64,000 bases of DNA from positions 97,762 through 161,761 of the forward strand of contig JBLKOM010000004.1 of the NCBI GenBank assembly GCA_047602755.1. Reading direction: 5' to 3'. Under the pieces are notes generated by a model. That model did no database searches and was not told the DNA's origin. It was given only the letters and a program-made list of their open reading frames with translations. The position numbers and the translations under genes are program-made. This stretch comes from JACJVV01 sp047602755 (GTDB lineage: Archaea; Nanobdellota; Nanobdellia; Woesearchaeales; JACJVV01). Below, in pieces: positions 45,110-53,903 of the stretch (positions are counted from its first letter, which is position 1; the number at the start of each line of letters is the position of its first letter).

Positions 45110-45548
45110 CGTCATGAATTTTTACTTAGAATTAACTAATTAACTTCATGGTAAACAAGATTTTTTATTACCGCTTCTTGTTTGATTTTAACGATCCTGA
45201 TTTGTACTTCGATCTTTCGATCGCCGCTATAAGGTTTTTGTCTAAAACGTTTTTATTTGAATTGGCTGTCTAGATCAGTTTTCCTAGACAACGTTGATTG
45301 TGTTATTATAGTATTGTTTTGTATTTACATACATAACTAACTACAATATAGTACACGACTCCTACTTCATACTTTAAAATGATTATAAAGTATACACATT
45401 TTTCTCAGATCCTCTCCGAAGAGTATTAGAAATAGGTCCTCTCAGATCCAAGTTTAATTATCACCATTCTCCTAGAAATGCGGGAATGGACTTTGTGAAT
45501 TTGAATAATTTGGTACTCCCCAAACGTAATATTGAGGGAAATTGAGCT
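45110..45548 (-). other. rRNA operon leader
   Basis: About 440 bases between the promoter and the 16S with no gene. It holds local hairpins (for example CGATCTTTCGATCG near 45209-45222) that are likely part of precursor folding. Confidence 0.5.
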
Positions 45549-45560
45549 TATTTATAAATC
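45549..45560 (-). promoter_or_regulatory. rRNA operon TATA box
   Basis: The minus strand GATTTATAAATA is a strong archaeal TATA box, placing the transcript start near 45525, about 415 bases before the 16S. Confidence 0.6.
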
Positions 45561-45627
45561 TTTCGTATAAATTGAAAGATAAAAAGTTTAAATAAACTCT
45601 TATATGAATAATATTATCTATCTATAT

Positions 45628-45729
45628 TTATTTATTAGCACGTTTACGTTTTTCTTTTTTCATACGTTTACGCTGCCACTTCCATCTCATCTGACCTTTT
45701 TTTTTCCAACGTTTACTACTTCTTTTCAT
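45628..45729 (-). CDS. rpl41e: Ribosomal protein eL41
   Basis: 33 residues starting MKRSSKRWKKKGQMRWKWQ and ending in a run of Lys/Arg (KRMKKEKRKRANK). The size, extreme basicity and WxxxRMKKxKRKR pattern are those of eL41, the smallest ribosomal protein, which bridges the subunits in archaea and eukaryotes. TTTATAAAT at 45754-45762 is about 28 bases before the ATG, giving a leaderless transcript. It lies just upstream of the rRNA promoter on the same strand. An internal ATG (20-residue product) is possible but lacks a promoter or Shine-Dalgarno. Confidence 0.85.
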   Translation of the reverse strand: MKRSSKRWKKKGQMRWKWQRKRMKKEKRKRANK

Positions 45730-45911
45730 AAGTTTTTGAAGAGTTCAGACTTATTTATAAATATTATCTTTTATAATAAAAAAACAAAATCACAAAGAAC
45801 ATATAATAGATAATATATAAGAAGTAATATCATATAAAACATTATCAATATATTTAAAAATTTAAAAAATAATTTATAGATGAAATAATTGCATAAAAAG
45901 GAGCATTATAT

Positions 45912-46739
45912 ATGAAAAGAATTTTACTTAGAAGTTTGTTAGCACTTAATTTAACTTTAGCAGGATGCACTATACATCAATTACACAAAAATAACCCCTA
46001 TAGAAATTTAAATTTTGCAAAGCACATTCCTGAGAGCAAACTTCAAAATGCTTCTATTACATCTAGACCTAATCAAAAAACACTAGAAGATATTATTGAT
46101 CTAAATGAATTCTTAACTAATAAAAATATAAAAAAATATAATGAATACTATCAAACACTTAAACAACTATCAGTAGAAGAATTAATTGATATTACAACTA
46201 GGCCAATACATGCAGGTATAATCATGAATGTTATTATGTATCGAACAGAAAAATTTTACGATGAAATAGTAACAGCAGCAAGCGAAAGTGAAATTGAAAT
46301 AAGTTCACAACAACAAAAACGTAGATATAACATAACTATAGCGCAATCAGATCAAACTACATGTCTTGATAAAATAAGAGATGGAGAAGTTTTTAGTTGC
46401 TTTGGATATGCAATATCAACTGCAAGAATGCTCTATGATAATGGTTACCCCCCTTATATTTTACTTATGATAGAAGATAATAATTATGGTCATTATATTT
46501 CACATGTTGTTCATATAATTAAATCAAATGATCAATTAGCAAGCTTAGGACTTAATAGTACAATCGGCTTCTCAGAAAGTAACACACTGCATTCAATTAC
46601 AGAAGAAATGAATCAAAGAGGAGGATGTAATTTTTCAAGATATATATTATTTGATTTGGACCAAGCATCCCCTGGTTGGCAAACAAATACAAATATAACT
46701 ATTAAATATCGGGAAAGAGATGTAAGAACAATAAAATAA
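45912..46739 (+). CDS. Putative lipoprotein with transglutaminase-like features
   Basis: 275 residues. Lipoprotein signal with LAGC (cysteine 19). The C-terminal half has VFSCFGYAISTARMLYDNGYPPYILLM and then GHYISHVVHII, the order Cys-helix followed by His on a strand, as in transglutaminase/papain-fold proteins; the third catalytic residue is not certain. AAGGAG precedes the ATG. It would be anchored outside the cell, perhaps as a protease or crosslinker. The fold call is tentative. Confidence 0.6.
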   Translation: MKRILLRSLLALNLTLAGCTIHQLHKNNPYRNLNFAKHIPESKLQNASITSRPNQKTLEDIIDLNEFLTNKNIKKYNEYYQTLKQLSVEELIDITTRPIHAGIIMNVIMYRTEKFYDEIVTAASESEIEISSQQQKRRYNITIAQSDQTTCLDKIRDGEVFSCFGYAISTARMLYDNGYPPYILLMIEDNNYGHYISHVVHIIKSNDQLASLGLNSTIGFSESNTLHSITEEMNQRGGCNFSRYILFDLDQASPGWQTNTNITIKYRERDVRTIK

Positions 46740-46746
46740 ACTCAAA

Positions 46747-47094
46747 TTAAGAAATATTTAATTCTTCTTTTTTCCCATACAAAACTCTATAAGCGCTATC
46801 TGCTGCAACACGTAAATCAAAATGAGGACTTCTTGTATATTGTTGAAGTTTATCCAACGCCAGAACAAGATCAGAAACTAATTGAGCATTTGAACTTGTT
46901 TGTGATTTAACAACATCAGATATATCAGCACTTAAGATTCCATACTTTTCTTCTAATGGAAGTAAAACTTCTACAACCTGATGTAATCCATTTGAAGTAT
47001 ATGAAATTGCATCATCCCATTTCCAACCTGGAAGCATCCCGAAAACATGAATTGAAGCTTTTTCTGCTATGTACATTACTTTATCATAATTCAT
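46747..47094 (-). CDS. Hypothetical helical protein
   Basis: Not recognised. 115 residues from the ATG at 47094 (a TTG two codons upstream is ignored). It is soluble and helical with a Trp-containing GMLPGWKWDD motif near residue 20. Its stop is close to that of the lipoprotein gene, convergent. Confidence 0.5.
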   Translation of the reverse strand: MNYDKVMYIAEKASIHVFGMLPGWKWDDAISYTSNGLHQVVEVLLPLEEKYGILSADISDVVKSQTSSNAQLVSDLVLALDKLQQYTRSPHFDLRVAADSAYRVLYGKKEELNIS

Positions 47095-47139
47095 AAGCAA
47101 ATCAAGAAAACAAGTTTATTTTTAAGAATTACGAAAAAA

Positions 47140-47688
47140 TCATAACAATCCAACAATAAAATCTCCTATCCACACAATCAATAAAACATTCAAGAATATA
47201 TCACTTGAAACAATTAATATCATGTGAATAAAATTCCTACCTAACAAAAAAACACCTAGTGGTGCCATAATTATATTTCTCAAAAAAATCATAAAAACTG
47301 CTAATGAAACAAATTCAATCCCTGAAAGTATAAAAGTTAACAAAGATAATATTAAATAAGTAAAAACTTCTAAAAACATTGCTGGAAAATCAATCTTACC
47401 AGATATAAAAGAAGAAACTAAAAGCATTATTATTGAACTAATAAAAGCAAAAAGAATTCCATAAGTATAAGCAAATATAATTACAACTGGAGTAACAAGT
47501 TCAAAACCAACACTTAATGAGCCTGTAAACCTTTTATAATATTTTGAAATAGAAGCAATAAAAATTAAAAAAAGAGAAACAAAAACTCCTATGATATTTA
47601 TCCTAAGAAAAAGAATAATTAAAATCAATAAAAAAATTATGCTACCATAAACAACCAATTTCCGCAATTCATGATTTAGCTTTTTCAT
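47140..47688 (-). CDS. Multi-pass membrane protein, unknown
   Basis: 182 residues with about five to six membrane helices. GAGGC precedes the ATG; it follows the phosphohistidine-domain gene by seven bases, so the two are co-transcribed. It resembles the 36381-37154 protein in its C-terminal helices. The shape is like MreD or ECF-type substrate-binding subunits, but I see no defining motif. Confidence 0.55.
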   Translation of the reverse strand: MKKLNHELRKLVVYGSIIFLLILIILFLRINIIGVFVSLFLIFIASISKYYKRFTGSLSVGFELVTPVVIIFAYTYGILFAFISSIIMLLVSSFISGKIDFPAMFLEVFTYLILSLLTFILSGIEFVSLAVFMIFLRNIIMAPLGVFLLGRNFIHMILIVSSDIFLNVLLIVWIGDFIVGLL

Positions 47689-47695
47689 AAAAGCC

Positions 47696-49261
47696 TCACT
47701 TTAATATTTTAACAATTCCTTCACTAGCATTAACTTTAACTTTATCACCATCTTTAAGAAAATCTAATGCATTCTTTACACCTGTAATGCATGGTGTATT
47801 TAATTCACGTGAAACAATTGCTGCATGACAAGTTATTCCACCATCTTCAGTAATTATAGCAGATGCCTTTTTCATTGCAGGTACTAAACTTGGAAAAGTT
47901 GTATGGGATACCATTATATTACCTTCATTCATTTTGACCATATCAGATGGAGAATTAATTATTTTAACAGTACCTTCTGCCATTCCACTACAAGCACAAA
48001 CTCCATTTAATTCACTAACATTTTTACTAATATCAAGTTTCTGAATATTTAAAGCAGAAAAAAACTTTTTTGCTTTATTACCGGTATACATATACAATTT
48101 ACCATTTAAATAATGAAAAATAGTAGGAAACATTCTTTTATTAATTTCAGAAATAGAAATTTCTTTTCCATATAATAAAATATCCTCAATTTCTAAATTA
48201 GTTAACATATAAACTTGATTTCTTGAATATCCTTTTCTTCGAGCAACTTCACTAACTATAAAAGATAATGCATAAGATCCATGGAAAAAAACTTCTTTTC
48301 TAAAACCTTTCAAAAAAACAATTTCAGCTGCTGTGTCATAAATTTTAAGGATATATTCAGAGAGCTTTAATTTTTCCACAACTAAATTTCTTTCATGCAA
48401 AACACGTTTTGGTCTATTAATTAGTTCATCCAACTTTTCATCAACAGAAAAATTCTTAGAAAGTAAATCTTTCCATACCAATAAATAATTATCAATGTCA
48501 TAAGCAGGCCCAAGATATTGAAAAGGTAACCATCTCCATTTTTTATAATGTGAATAAATTTCATCCTTAAGTTTCTCAGAAAAATCATCAGGTATTTTAG
48601 AGAAATCTTTTAAATTTAATAATAAGGAACTAGATTTTTTATCATTCTTTATTTTTTTAAAGATTTGCAAAGATTCAATTTCTTCTTGAAGAGTAAAACT
48701 ATTATCTGGATGAGTTGTTAAAATGCTAAAAGCTTTTGCAGGATCAATACTAACATTTCTTTTTTCAACAATTTCTTTTGTCATAGAGATTAAAAATTTT
48801 GATAATAATGTATCTTCACTATCAATAAACCATGTAGTACTCAATGAGTGCATATGCATCTTCATTTGAATATGCATTAATTTACTAAAAAGTAATCCCA
48901 ATTCTCGATCCGTGCACTTCTTCAAATTCATAGATATAACTTTTTCTGCAAAATCAAAATGAATTTTGTTCCAATGAAAAGTTTCTTTATGTAAATCTTT
49001 TATTTTATCAGGATCATTTAAAACTTCAGTAATCAATCTTTTAATAAATAAATCAATTTCAGATTTTCTAAAATATCCACCATTAATGTTTACACCTTTA
49101 CAATACAAAACAATTTCAGTTATATGGGGGCGAAACTCTTTAAGCAATACATTATGCATATAATCTACCCCTCCATTCACAAAAGGCATTATCAAAGGAT
49201 AACCGCAATTTATTCCTGAGAAGTTCTTTACCCATACTTCATTAGTATTTTTCCGTTTCAT
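47696..49261 (-). CDS. Protein with C-terminal PEP-utiliser phosphohistidine domain
   Basis: 521 residues. Residues about 415-521 are the mobile swivelling domain of PEP synthase/PPDK-type enzymes: GVCACSGMAEGTVKII, HTTFPSLVPAMKKASAIITEDGG, then TCHAAIVSREL with the phosphorylated histidine at about 479, and PCITGV. The N-terminal 400 residues are helical and unassigned. The nucleotide-binding ATP-grasp and the PEP-binding barrel are not recognisable, so it is neither a complete PEP synthase nor PPDK. It may use a phosphohistidine for another transfer or act with a separate partner. The gene is coupled to a membrane protein downstream. Confidence 0.78.
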   Translation of the reverse strand: MKRKNTNEVWVKNFSGINCGYPLIMPFVNGGVDYMHNVLLKEFRPHITEIVLYCKGVNINGGYFRKSEIDLFIKRLITEVLNDPDKIKDLHKETFHWNKIHFDFAEKVISMNLKKCTDRELGLLFSKLMHIQMKMHMHSLSTTWFIDSEDTLLSKFLISMTKEIVEKRNVSIDPAKAFSILTTHPDNSFTLQEEIESLQIFKKIKNDKKSSSLLLNLKDFSKIPDDFSEKLKDEIYSHYKKWRWLPFQYLGPAYDIDNYLLVWKDLLSKNFSVDEKLDELINRPKRVLHERNLVVEKLKLSEYILKIYDTAAEIVFLKGFRKEVFFHGSYALSFIVSEVARRKGYSRNQVYMLTNLEIEDILLYGKEISISEINKRMFPTIFHYLNGKLYMYTGNKAKKFFSALNIQKLDISKNVSELNGVCACSGMAEGTVKIINSPSDMVKMNEGNIMVSHTTFPSLVPAMKKASAIITEDGGITCHAAIVSRELNTPCITGVKNALDFLKDGDKVKVNASEGIVKILK

Positions 49262-49304
49262 TTTATTACTAATTTTTCTTATTAAATCTTAATAATTAAT
49301 TATA

Positions 49305-49454
49305 TCATAACTCAGTTGTATGACTCCTGTTTGGTTCTATAAATTTTCCATCAAGCCAATTATAACAACAATGCTCACAAAAATAATCCTCACCAACCTT
49401 TAACTTACCACATCTAGGACATTTCCCATAATGATTAAGCTGTCGCCTATTCAT
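49305..49454 (-). CDS. Small zinc-ribbon protein
   Basis: 49 residues: MNRRQLNHYGKCPRCGK, then YFCEHCC, giving two CxxC pairs (12/15 and 26/29), followed by YNWLDGKF. This is a typical single zinc ribbon. The ATG overlaps the end of the histidine-phosphatase gene (49447) by eight bases, so it is translated with it. Small archaeal ribbons often bind nucleic acid or protein; no closer assignment is possible. Confidence 0.72.
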   Translation of the reverse strand: MNRRQLNHYGKCPRCGKLKVGEDYFCEHCCYNWLDGKFIEPNRSHTTEL

Positions 49455-50223
49455 CAGAACCACCATCACCATTTTCATCAGTTTCAGAACCCCCTAATTC
49501 TGAACTGTCTTGTTCCTTCAAATTTATTTCTGATTGTACTATGTTATCAAGTGAAGCTTTCTTCTCTTGATGTTCTGAAAGAAGAATTTCTGCATTTTTT
49601 CTTGCAGTATTTGCTAATCCTTCAGACTCAGGAATCTTAACTGTGTAGCATATTGAGTCAAAAGTTACAATATACACACCGTCTTTTTTTTCAACCTTTG
49701 TTCCCTTCAGAAATGGTGTTGAATGATTTGCTAAATCATAATCTCTAGTTAAAATATAGACTATACCACTAGTACCAACAGGTTCATGGCCAACATTTAA
49801 ACCAATATCAGCATCACTAGAAAGCATAAAATCTTCAATACATTCAACATTTTCAACAGCAGCATTAATCAATCCTTCATAATCATTTTCAAATAATGCT
49901 TGAAAAAAGGTAATCTTTCTTTCAGAAACTTCTTTTCCAAGTGCCTTCTTTAAATCTGGTGCAAAATCAGAATTTAATCTATCATCATAGCTAGGAACTG
50001 AACCATAAGGCATTCCAGCACCTATCAAAACAAGTTCTGCTGTTTCATAAGTTCTACCAGGATAATTTGGTTCTAAATCAGTACGTGAGCATCTAGCATC
50101 AATTGATGAATCTTTATGACTAAAAGCTAAATCCCTTCCATATTCTGTAGCCATATTTCTCTGAGCAGGATCATAACGAATTCCTTCCTTAGGACCGTGT
50201 CTTACATGATATAATGTGTGCAT
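49447..50223 (-). CDS. Histidine phosphatase-like protein
   Basis: 258 residues from the ATG at 50223 (GGGGG about seven bases upstream). The N terminus TLYHVRHGPKEG contains the RHG phosphoacceptor motif (8-10). Further elements are RCSRTD, GRTYETAELVLIG and NVGHEPVG with the second catalytic His. This is the histidine phosphatase/phosphoglycerate-mutase branch. The C-terminal 50 residues are acidic and disordered. It is followed by an overlapping zinc-ribbon gene. Substrate unknown. Confidence 0.75.
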   Translation of the reverse strand: MHTLYHVRHGPKEGIRYDPAQRNMATEYGRDLAFSHKDSSIDARCSRTDLEPNYPGRTYETAELVLIGAGMPYGSVPSYDDRLNSDFAPDLKKALGKEVSERKITFFQALFENDYEGLINAAVENVECIEDFMLSSDADIGLNVGHEPVGTSGIVYILTRDYDLANHSTPFLKGTKVEKKDGVYIVTFDSICYTVKIPESEGLANTARKNAEILLSEHQEKKASLDNIVQSEINLKEQDSSELGGSETDENGDGGSDE

Positions 50224-50408
50224 TTTATATTCCCCCAATAATAATTAATCAATTAAATAGCGATAAACAATTCGCTTACCAAGAACACCTTTTCTTTTAC
50301 TACTCAAAAACAATAACTAAATATATACTTTATCCTTATACCTTATATACTAGTATATAAATATATATTTTAGAAATATTTATATATTAAGAAAGAATAT
50401 CAAAAAAT

Positions 50409-51302
50409 ATGAAAAGAAAAATAATAAAATTAGGAGAATCGACATTAGTTGCATCATTACCAAGCAAATGGATTAAAAAAAATGAATTAAATCCAGGAAA
50501 TGAAATAGATATTGATGAAAAAGATAATCAATTAATATTATCATCATCAAATATAAAAAAAGAAAGAAAAGAAGTAAACATTATTATTAATTCTAATAAT
50601 AAAGAAGAAATACATAATATTTTAACTCATTCATATAGAAAAGGATTTGAAATAATTAAATTCACTAACATAGACAAATATATATGCAATAAAATTAAAA
50701 ATATAACAAAAGAATTACTTTTAGGTTTTGAATTAACAAAAAAAGAAAAAAATTATTGCGTTGTTGAAAACATAACAGAACCTGCAGACGAAAAACATGA
50801 AATAATTCTAAGAAGAGCTTTCTTAATTACAAAAGAAACATTCAATCAAATTCTTGAAAAACAAAATATCAGTGAAATTGAAGGACTTAAGCAACAACAT
50901 GATAGATACATATTATTTTGCAGAAGATCATTAACAAAAAAGAAATCCGAGAACTTACATCTATACTGGGAACTATTAACATTCCTAATGCATATACAAC
51001 ACTCATTGTATTATATGTATAAATATATAACGAATAATAAAATAAAAATAGATAAAAACATAGAAAAAGCAATCAAAGAATTAAATAATTATTTTGAATT
51101 ATATTACAAATCATTTTTTAATAAAGACCTTAATTTAATATATCAGATAAATAAAATAAAATATGAACTGCATTTTGGAAAATTTCAAAAATCAATAGAA
51201 CAAAAAAAAGGAAAAAATGCAGTCGTATATTCTTATTTAAAAGAAACAGCCAGACTAATCCAAATAGGAACAAGCCCAATAATATCTATTATCATCAACT
51301 AA
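50409..51302 (+). CDS. AbrB-PhoU phosphate-uptake-regulator-like protein
   Basis: 297 residues. The N-terminal SpoVT/AbrB swapped-hairpin domain (KRKIIKLGESTLVASLPSKWIK, LNPGNEIDIDEKDNQLIL; residues 2-45) is joined to a helical PhoU-like region (about 80-297). This fusion is common in archaea next to phosphate transport genes, though none is present here. TATA-like tracts (50345-50395) precede the ATG. It would be a DNA-binding regulator sensing phosphate status. Confidence 0.8.
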   Translation: MKRKIIKLGESTLVASLPSKWIKKNELNPGNEIDIDEKDNQLILSSSNIKKERKEVNIIINSNNKEEIHNILTHSYRKGFEIIKFTNIDKYICNKIKNITKELLLGFELTKKEKNYCVVENITEPADEKHEIILRRAFLITKETFNQILEKQNISEIEGLKQQHDRYILFCRRSLTKKKSENLHLYWELLTFLMHIQHSLYYMYKYITNNKIKIDKNIEKAIKELNNYFELYYKSFFNKDLNLIYQINKIKYELHFGKFQKSIEQKKGKNAVVYSYLKETARLIQIGTSPIISIIIN

Positions 51303-51360
51303 AACTAACAAAAAGAAAATCAATAAAAAAGATATTAAAAATTAAATTAATATTAAAAAA

Positions 51361-52869
51361 TTACAAATTAGTTGGTAATCTTCTTTGTTCACTCCGTAAT
51401 CTAGCATCCTTTGCAGCATTTCCATAAACACTACCAGTACTTGGAGATGGTCTATTTCTTAAAAATGATTCATAAGCACGATTAGCCTCTTCCCACTTTT
51501 GTCTTACAACATCCCTTTGCTCAGTTGCAATAATTCTTGTAAAATTATCAGCACCACCTTTATCAATAAAGCTGATCCTTTCAGCAATATAAAAATGATT
51601 ATCATATAAATAATCAAGCATTCCTTGATAATCTCGTGCTCCTGTTTCTTTCAAAGCTCTTACTCCCAATCTTGGATCTAAAAATAAAACATAAGCAACT
51701 TTAGGATCATCAATACCTTCCTCTCGCATTAATTCTTTCCAATGATGTAACTCAGCTCTTTTGACTGAATCAAAATGATTATTAAAATGAGGACTAAAAC
51801 CTTCAGCAAATTGAATAATTCGCATTCTATCAGAATATTCTTCCAATTTTTTTTGTTCAGCTAATTTAGTAGAAATTTTGCCAGTTTCAAACATACCCCA
51901 AAATACTGTAACAAACAATAATGCAGCAATTGAACCATATTTAACTACAACATTTTCAAGTTGACAATTATAATTATTTTTTACTGCTTTATCAAACTCA
52001 GTTATTAACTTGGTCCCATCCTCTATACGATTTGATGAGTCATACAAACATTTCTTCAAGAATCTTCGGAAATGCCATGGGATTTCATCTTTTACCTTTC
52101 TTAACTTATCATCAATTGCTTTATTCCATCTCTTTTTGTCTTCTCTAAGATATTGCATAAACTGTTGCGGATTATCGAAACTATTTATTTCATCCTCAAA
52201 AATATACTTTCCAGTAAAAAATTTATACAACAAAGAACCAAAAGCCCAAACATCTGACTCTTTTGTTATCTCAGCAAATGAACCCCATCTTTCTGGTGCT
52301 CGAGTATAAACATTTCCGGAATTAGGTGTATTTCTAAAACCTATTGAAGAAGCTCCAAAATCTGAAAGTACAGCAACATTGTCAAGTGTATAACCAATAT
52401 TATCAGGATTCAAATCACCATGAGCTCTACCAACTTTAGAATGTAAAACATCAAGACCAGATGCAATATCTTTTCCAATCCTAACTATTTCTTCAAGATT
52501 AAATTCTTTCTTTTCAGCCAGATATTGTGATAAAAATCTATCAATATATCTTTCTGCTAAATACCTTGTACCATCATCAGCTTCTTCAACATGATTTTGA
52601 GCTAAATTTTGATGTATTTTTCCATTTCCACCTAAACATTCTTTAATCCAAATGTCATCAATAGTTAATTGTCTTTCCTCAAATTGTCTCTTTGCAATAT
52701 CTGTAGGATTATAAAATTTTAATGCCCAATAAGAGCCATCTGTTTTTCGCTTTGCAAGAACTACATCAGTCCAAGCACCTCTACCAATATAACTAACAAT
52801 ATCATAAGCACGAATAGAAGGAAGCCAATCAAGCTTACTACCATTTATAGTAGATTCAAGATTATCCAA
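51361..52869 (-). CDS. Membrane-anchored serine/threonine protein kinase
   Basis: 502 residues with a complete kinase domain (about 20-290): glycine loop GRGAWTDVV (29-37), ALKF lysine 51, HGDLNPDN (aspartate 152), SDFG (170-172), APERWG and DVWAFGSLLYKFFTG. One membrane helix near 310-328 separates it from an external helical domain of about 170 residues. The start is TTG, with GAGGTGATT just upstream, inside the end of the AbrB gene; no ATG is available. It would relay an external cue to cytoplasmic phosphorylation. Unlike the kinase at 14336 its DFG is intact. Confidence 0.87.
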   Translation of the reverse strand: MDNLESTINGSKLDWLPSIRAYDIVSYIGRGAWTDVVLAKRKTDGSYWALKFYNPTDIAKRQFEERQLTIDDIWIKECLGGNGKIHQNLAQNHVEEADDGTRYLAERYIDRFLSQYLAEKKEFNLEEIVRIGKDIASGLDVLHSKVGRAHGDLNPDNIGYTLDNVAVLSDFGASSIGFRNTPNSGNVYTRAPERWGSFAEITKESDVWAFGSLLYKFFTGKYIFEDEINSFDNPQQFMQYLREDKKRWNKAIDDKLRKVKDEIPWHFRRFLKKCLYDSSNRIEDGTKLITEFDKAVKNNYNCQLENVVVKYGSIAALLFVTVFWGMFETGKISTKLAEQKKLEEYSDRMRIIQFAEGFSPHFNNHFDSVKRAELHHWKELMREEGIDDPKVAYVLFLDPRLGVRALKETGARDYQGMLDYLYDNHFYIAERISFIDKGGADNFTRIIATEQRDVVRQKWEEANRAYESFLRNRPSPSTGSVYGNAAKDARLRSEQRRLPTNL

Positions 52870-53035
52870 GCTTAATCACCTCATCCTTATTTCTTAGAAT
52901 TATAATACCTTTACCTAGAGGCGTCTCAACTTCTTTAATTTCAATAAATGTAGAATCATCCCAGCTCAATTTACGAACTAATTCAATCGGGAGATTAACT
53001 TTATACTGATGATTGTTTTTAGTTATTTTTGGCAT
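52862..53035 (-). CDS. AbrB-like DNA-binding protein
   Basis: 57 residues: HQYKVNLPIELVRKLSWDDSTFIEIKEVE matches the AbrB/MazE swapped-hairpin pattern (strand, LPxELVRKLxW turn, strand). It overlaps the TTG start of the kinase gene by eight bases and includes that gene's Shine-Dalgarno near its end. Such small proteins are usually repressors or antitoxins; here it is coupled to a kinase, and no toxin is visible. Confidence 0.72.
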   Translation of the reverse strand: MPKITKNNHQYKVNLPIELVRKLSWDDSTFIEIKEVETPLGKGIIILRNKDEVIKLG

Positions 53036-53153
53036 TTTTACAAATAATTACTCATAATTAATTATTATTACTTATAAGTAGTAAATAATATATAAAGTTT
53101 TTGGATAAACAAATCAATTAACAAGAAAAAACAAACCCATTAGCAACTAGCTA

Positions 53154-53504
53154 TCATAACTTAACATCAACTATAACTCTGTTTGGCTTAAAGATTGGAT
53201 AACCATATACTTGGACCCAATCATGACCAAGAGAATTAGGTATACAATTATAATCAGCAAAAATTCTAATACCTGCACCTTCTGTTTTAGGAAGTTGTAG
53301 GACTCTAACATTTGAAAAAAAACGAGAATACTCATGAGAAAAAAATAATTCATCGGGTGCTTTAAGACCATCAAGGCCTAGCGCATATATATCAACAGAA
53401 TACTTTTGAAATACTTTTTCTGCCTGCTTAATCGATAAATTAGCATATTCTTCTAATACAGAAGGTTTTTCACACAATTTTGGCAATAATGATGCAATAT
53501 TCAT
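53154..53504 (-). CDS. Hypothetical protein
   Basis: Not recognised. 116 residues from the ATG at 53504. The open frame continues to an ATG at 53561, but that part contains TTTATAAATAAAC, a TATA box whose transcript would start about 22 bases before 53504. If the longer form is real it would have an N-terminal hydrophobic segment. The main part is a soluble alpha/beta domain. Confidence 0.5.
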   Translation of the reverse strand: MNIASLLPKLCEKPSVLEEYANLSIKQAEKVFQKYSVDIYALGLDGLKAPDELFFSHEYSRFFSNVRVLQLPKTEGAGIRIFADYNCIPNSLGHDWVQVYGYPIFKPNRVIVDVKL

Positions 53505-53702
53505 AAAAAATGAAAATATCAGTAAGAATTTAAACCTTTGTAATAGTTTATTTATAAACATATTACATTAAAAATAACATATAATAATATACAAAATAGT
53601 ATACAAAACGTAACATTTATATAGTAATTTAACTAAAAATACATTAAATTACACCCAAACCAGATAAAATAGCTAGAAATTAAAATAAAACAAAAATATA
53701 AT

Positions 53703-53903
53703 ATGAAATTCCTGACTAAACTTTGGAAGAGATCTGAAAAATCATTTGCTAGTACTATTCCGCATATTGCACTTCTAAATATGGATGAAACCAAAAATTA
53801 CGACGTAGTTTGGGAATTTAATTCTAAAATAAATAAATGGACTTTTGAACTTAAAGAAAAAAAATCTACCAAAGAAAAAAATGACAAAACTAACAAAAAA
53901 TGA
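53703..53903 (+). CDS. Small AbrB-like protein
   Basis: 66 residues. KSFASTIPHIALLNMDETKNYDVVWEFNSKINKWTFELKE has the strand-IP-helix-strand order of archaeal AbrB domains. The N terminus and C terminus are basic. It overlaps the start of the large surface-protein gene by 23 bases, suggesting coupling. It may bind DNA near this locus. The assignment is by pattern only. Confidence 0.55.
   Translation: MKFLTKLWKRSEKSFASTIPHIALLNMDETKNYDVVWEFNSKINKWTFELKEKKSTKEKNDKTNKK

Noticed and set aside
45604..45813. Plus-strand open frame of 69 codons rich in Phe/Thr
   Set aside because: It is the complement of the eL41 gene, whose Lys/Arg codons read as Phe/Thr/Leu on the other strand.
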